Shown one piece after another: positions 63,603 through 64,000 of a stretch of DNA of 64,000 bases. Source of the stretch: an uncultured Bacteroidales bacterium (lineage in GTDB: Bacteria; Bacteroidota; Bacteroidia; Bacteroidales; FEN-979); assembly GCA_903877385.1 (NCBI GenBank), contig CAIRDP010000067.1, positions 124,001 to 188,000 of the forward strand, in the 5' to 3' direction. Made by a program: the position numbers and the translations under genes. The notes under the pieces are model-generated. The model made no database searches. It was not told the DNA's origin and was given only the letters and a program-made list of their open reading frames with translations. Each line of letters starts with the position of its first letter. Position 1 is the first letter of the stretch.

Positions 63603-63682
63603 ATAATTTGAATTTCTAATCTAAGAATTAATGAAAAGATTCTGCAAAGCTCCTTAAATTATGCAGAAGGTGTAAATTCATT

Positions 63683-64000
63683 TCAGGGCCTTTTAATAAG
63701 TTTTCCAACCTCCACCGATTTTTCGGAGGTTAGCCTCACAATATAGATCCCATCGGGCAGGGAGCTGATATCGGCTTGCACGGAATTCCCGCTGAATGCC
63801 ATGTTTATGACTTCCTTCCCACTCATGGTAAGTATCGAAAGCTGCGCCCTTGTGACCGGTTCAGGCATCACAATAACAAACTTCCCGGGAGCAGGATTGG
63901 GGTAAACTTTAAGCGGCTCCGGCCCGGCTGTATTATGACTGATCCCTGTCGGAAAATCCCCTTTCGTCGTGGTCTTTAATATGCTGCCACCTATTCCGGA
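63683..64000 (-). CDS. 3' end of a T9SS-exported protein (type A sorting domain)
   Basis: The frame is open to the window end; the visible ATG at 63871 is internal. The last 105 residues read SGIGGSILKTT..., a linker, then KVYPNPAPGKFVIVMPEP and ISSLPDGIYIVRL, ending GKLIKRP, the type A T9SS C-terminal domain. The catalytic or binding part lies outside the window. The GGSILKTT start suggests a propeller repeat just before the tail. Confidence 0.88.
   Translation of the reverse strand, partial: SGIGGSILKTTTKGDFPTGISHNTAGPEPLKVYPNPAPGKFVIVMPEPVTRAQLSILTMSGKEVINMAFSGNSVQADISSLPDGIYIVRLTSEKSVEVGKLIKRP

Overview
The window comes from a member of the Bacteroidota, most likely a Bacteroidales-like free-living or sediment lineage. 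Evidence: three proteins carry type IX secretion (T9SS) C-terminal sorting domains; upstream regions carry the Bacteroidota promoter signature (TTG, about 20 nt, TAnnTTTG) rather than sigma70 boxes; start codons lack obvious Shine-Dalgarno sequences; and families typical of this phylum (DUF5686 proteins, Reg_prop/Y_Y_Y sensor kinases, CHU_C domains) are present. About 54 protein genes are supported. No rRNA, tRNA or CRISPR array was seen.

Layout. 1-1765: end of secA, then pyrH and frr. 1976-3031: small Cys-rich DUF3795 protein and an FNR-like regulator. 3214-7703: five tightly packed genes (soluble ABC ATPase, HypB/CobW-like GTPase, NifS-type cysteine desulfurase, HydE-type radical SAM enzyme, multi-cysteine Fe-S protein) that look like a metallocofactor assembly line but have no hydrogenase beside them; the FNR-like regulator is divergent to them. 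7704-9374: cobalamin riboswitch and a single BtuG-like beta-propeller with a T9SS tail. 9371-13591 (minus): cutC, sugar kinase and GH20 hexosaminidase, an amino-sugar salvage unit. 13655-17198 (minus): AI-2E-type transporter, YtxH, holin-like and radical SAM/SPASM genes, plus a REP-type (Y1) transposase. 17258-25637 (minus): a respiratory operon of Tat-type Fe-S protein, NrfD-like quinol subunit, cytochrome c, SCO, an A2-type caa3 oxidase and heme farnesyltransferase.

25748-31910: outer-membrane proteins, an rRNA methyltransferase and phosphofructokinase. 31923-38668: priA, ftsB-like, ppk1, sixA-like and glyA. 38816-44668: a CHU_C secreted protein and two sensor kinases forming a likely phosphorelay. 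44796-45092: orphan small protein. 45149-52829: sialate O-acetylesterase, GH29 fucosidase and GH38 mannosidase, running directly into carA-carB (to 57143). 57184-64000: sulfatase, LEA-like lipoprotein, GT-C membrane glycosyltransferase, a pentameric ligand-gated ion-channel homologue, a thioredoxin-domain protein and the end of a T9SS-exported protein.

Together the genes describe a glycan-degrading (fucose, mannose, sulfated and acetylated sugars, hexosamine) heterotroph that can respire oxygen through a cytochrome bc1-free route and also carries oxygen-sensitive radical chemistry. The most promising undescribed system is the 3214-7703 cluster. Next are the riboswitch-controlled T9SS BtuG-like protein, the reduced quinol-to-caa3 module and the ligand-gated channel.
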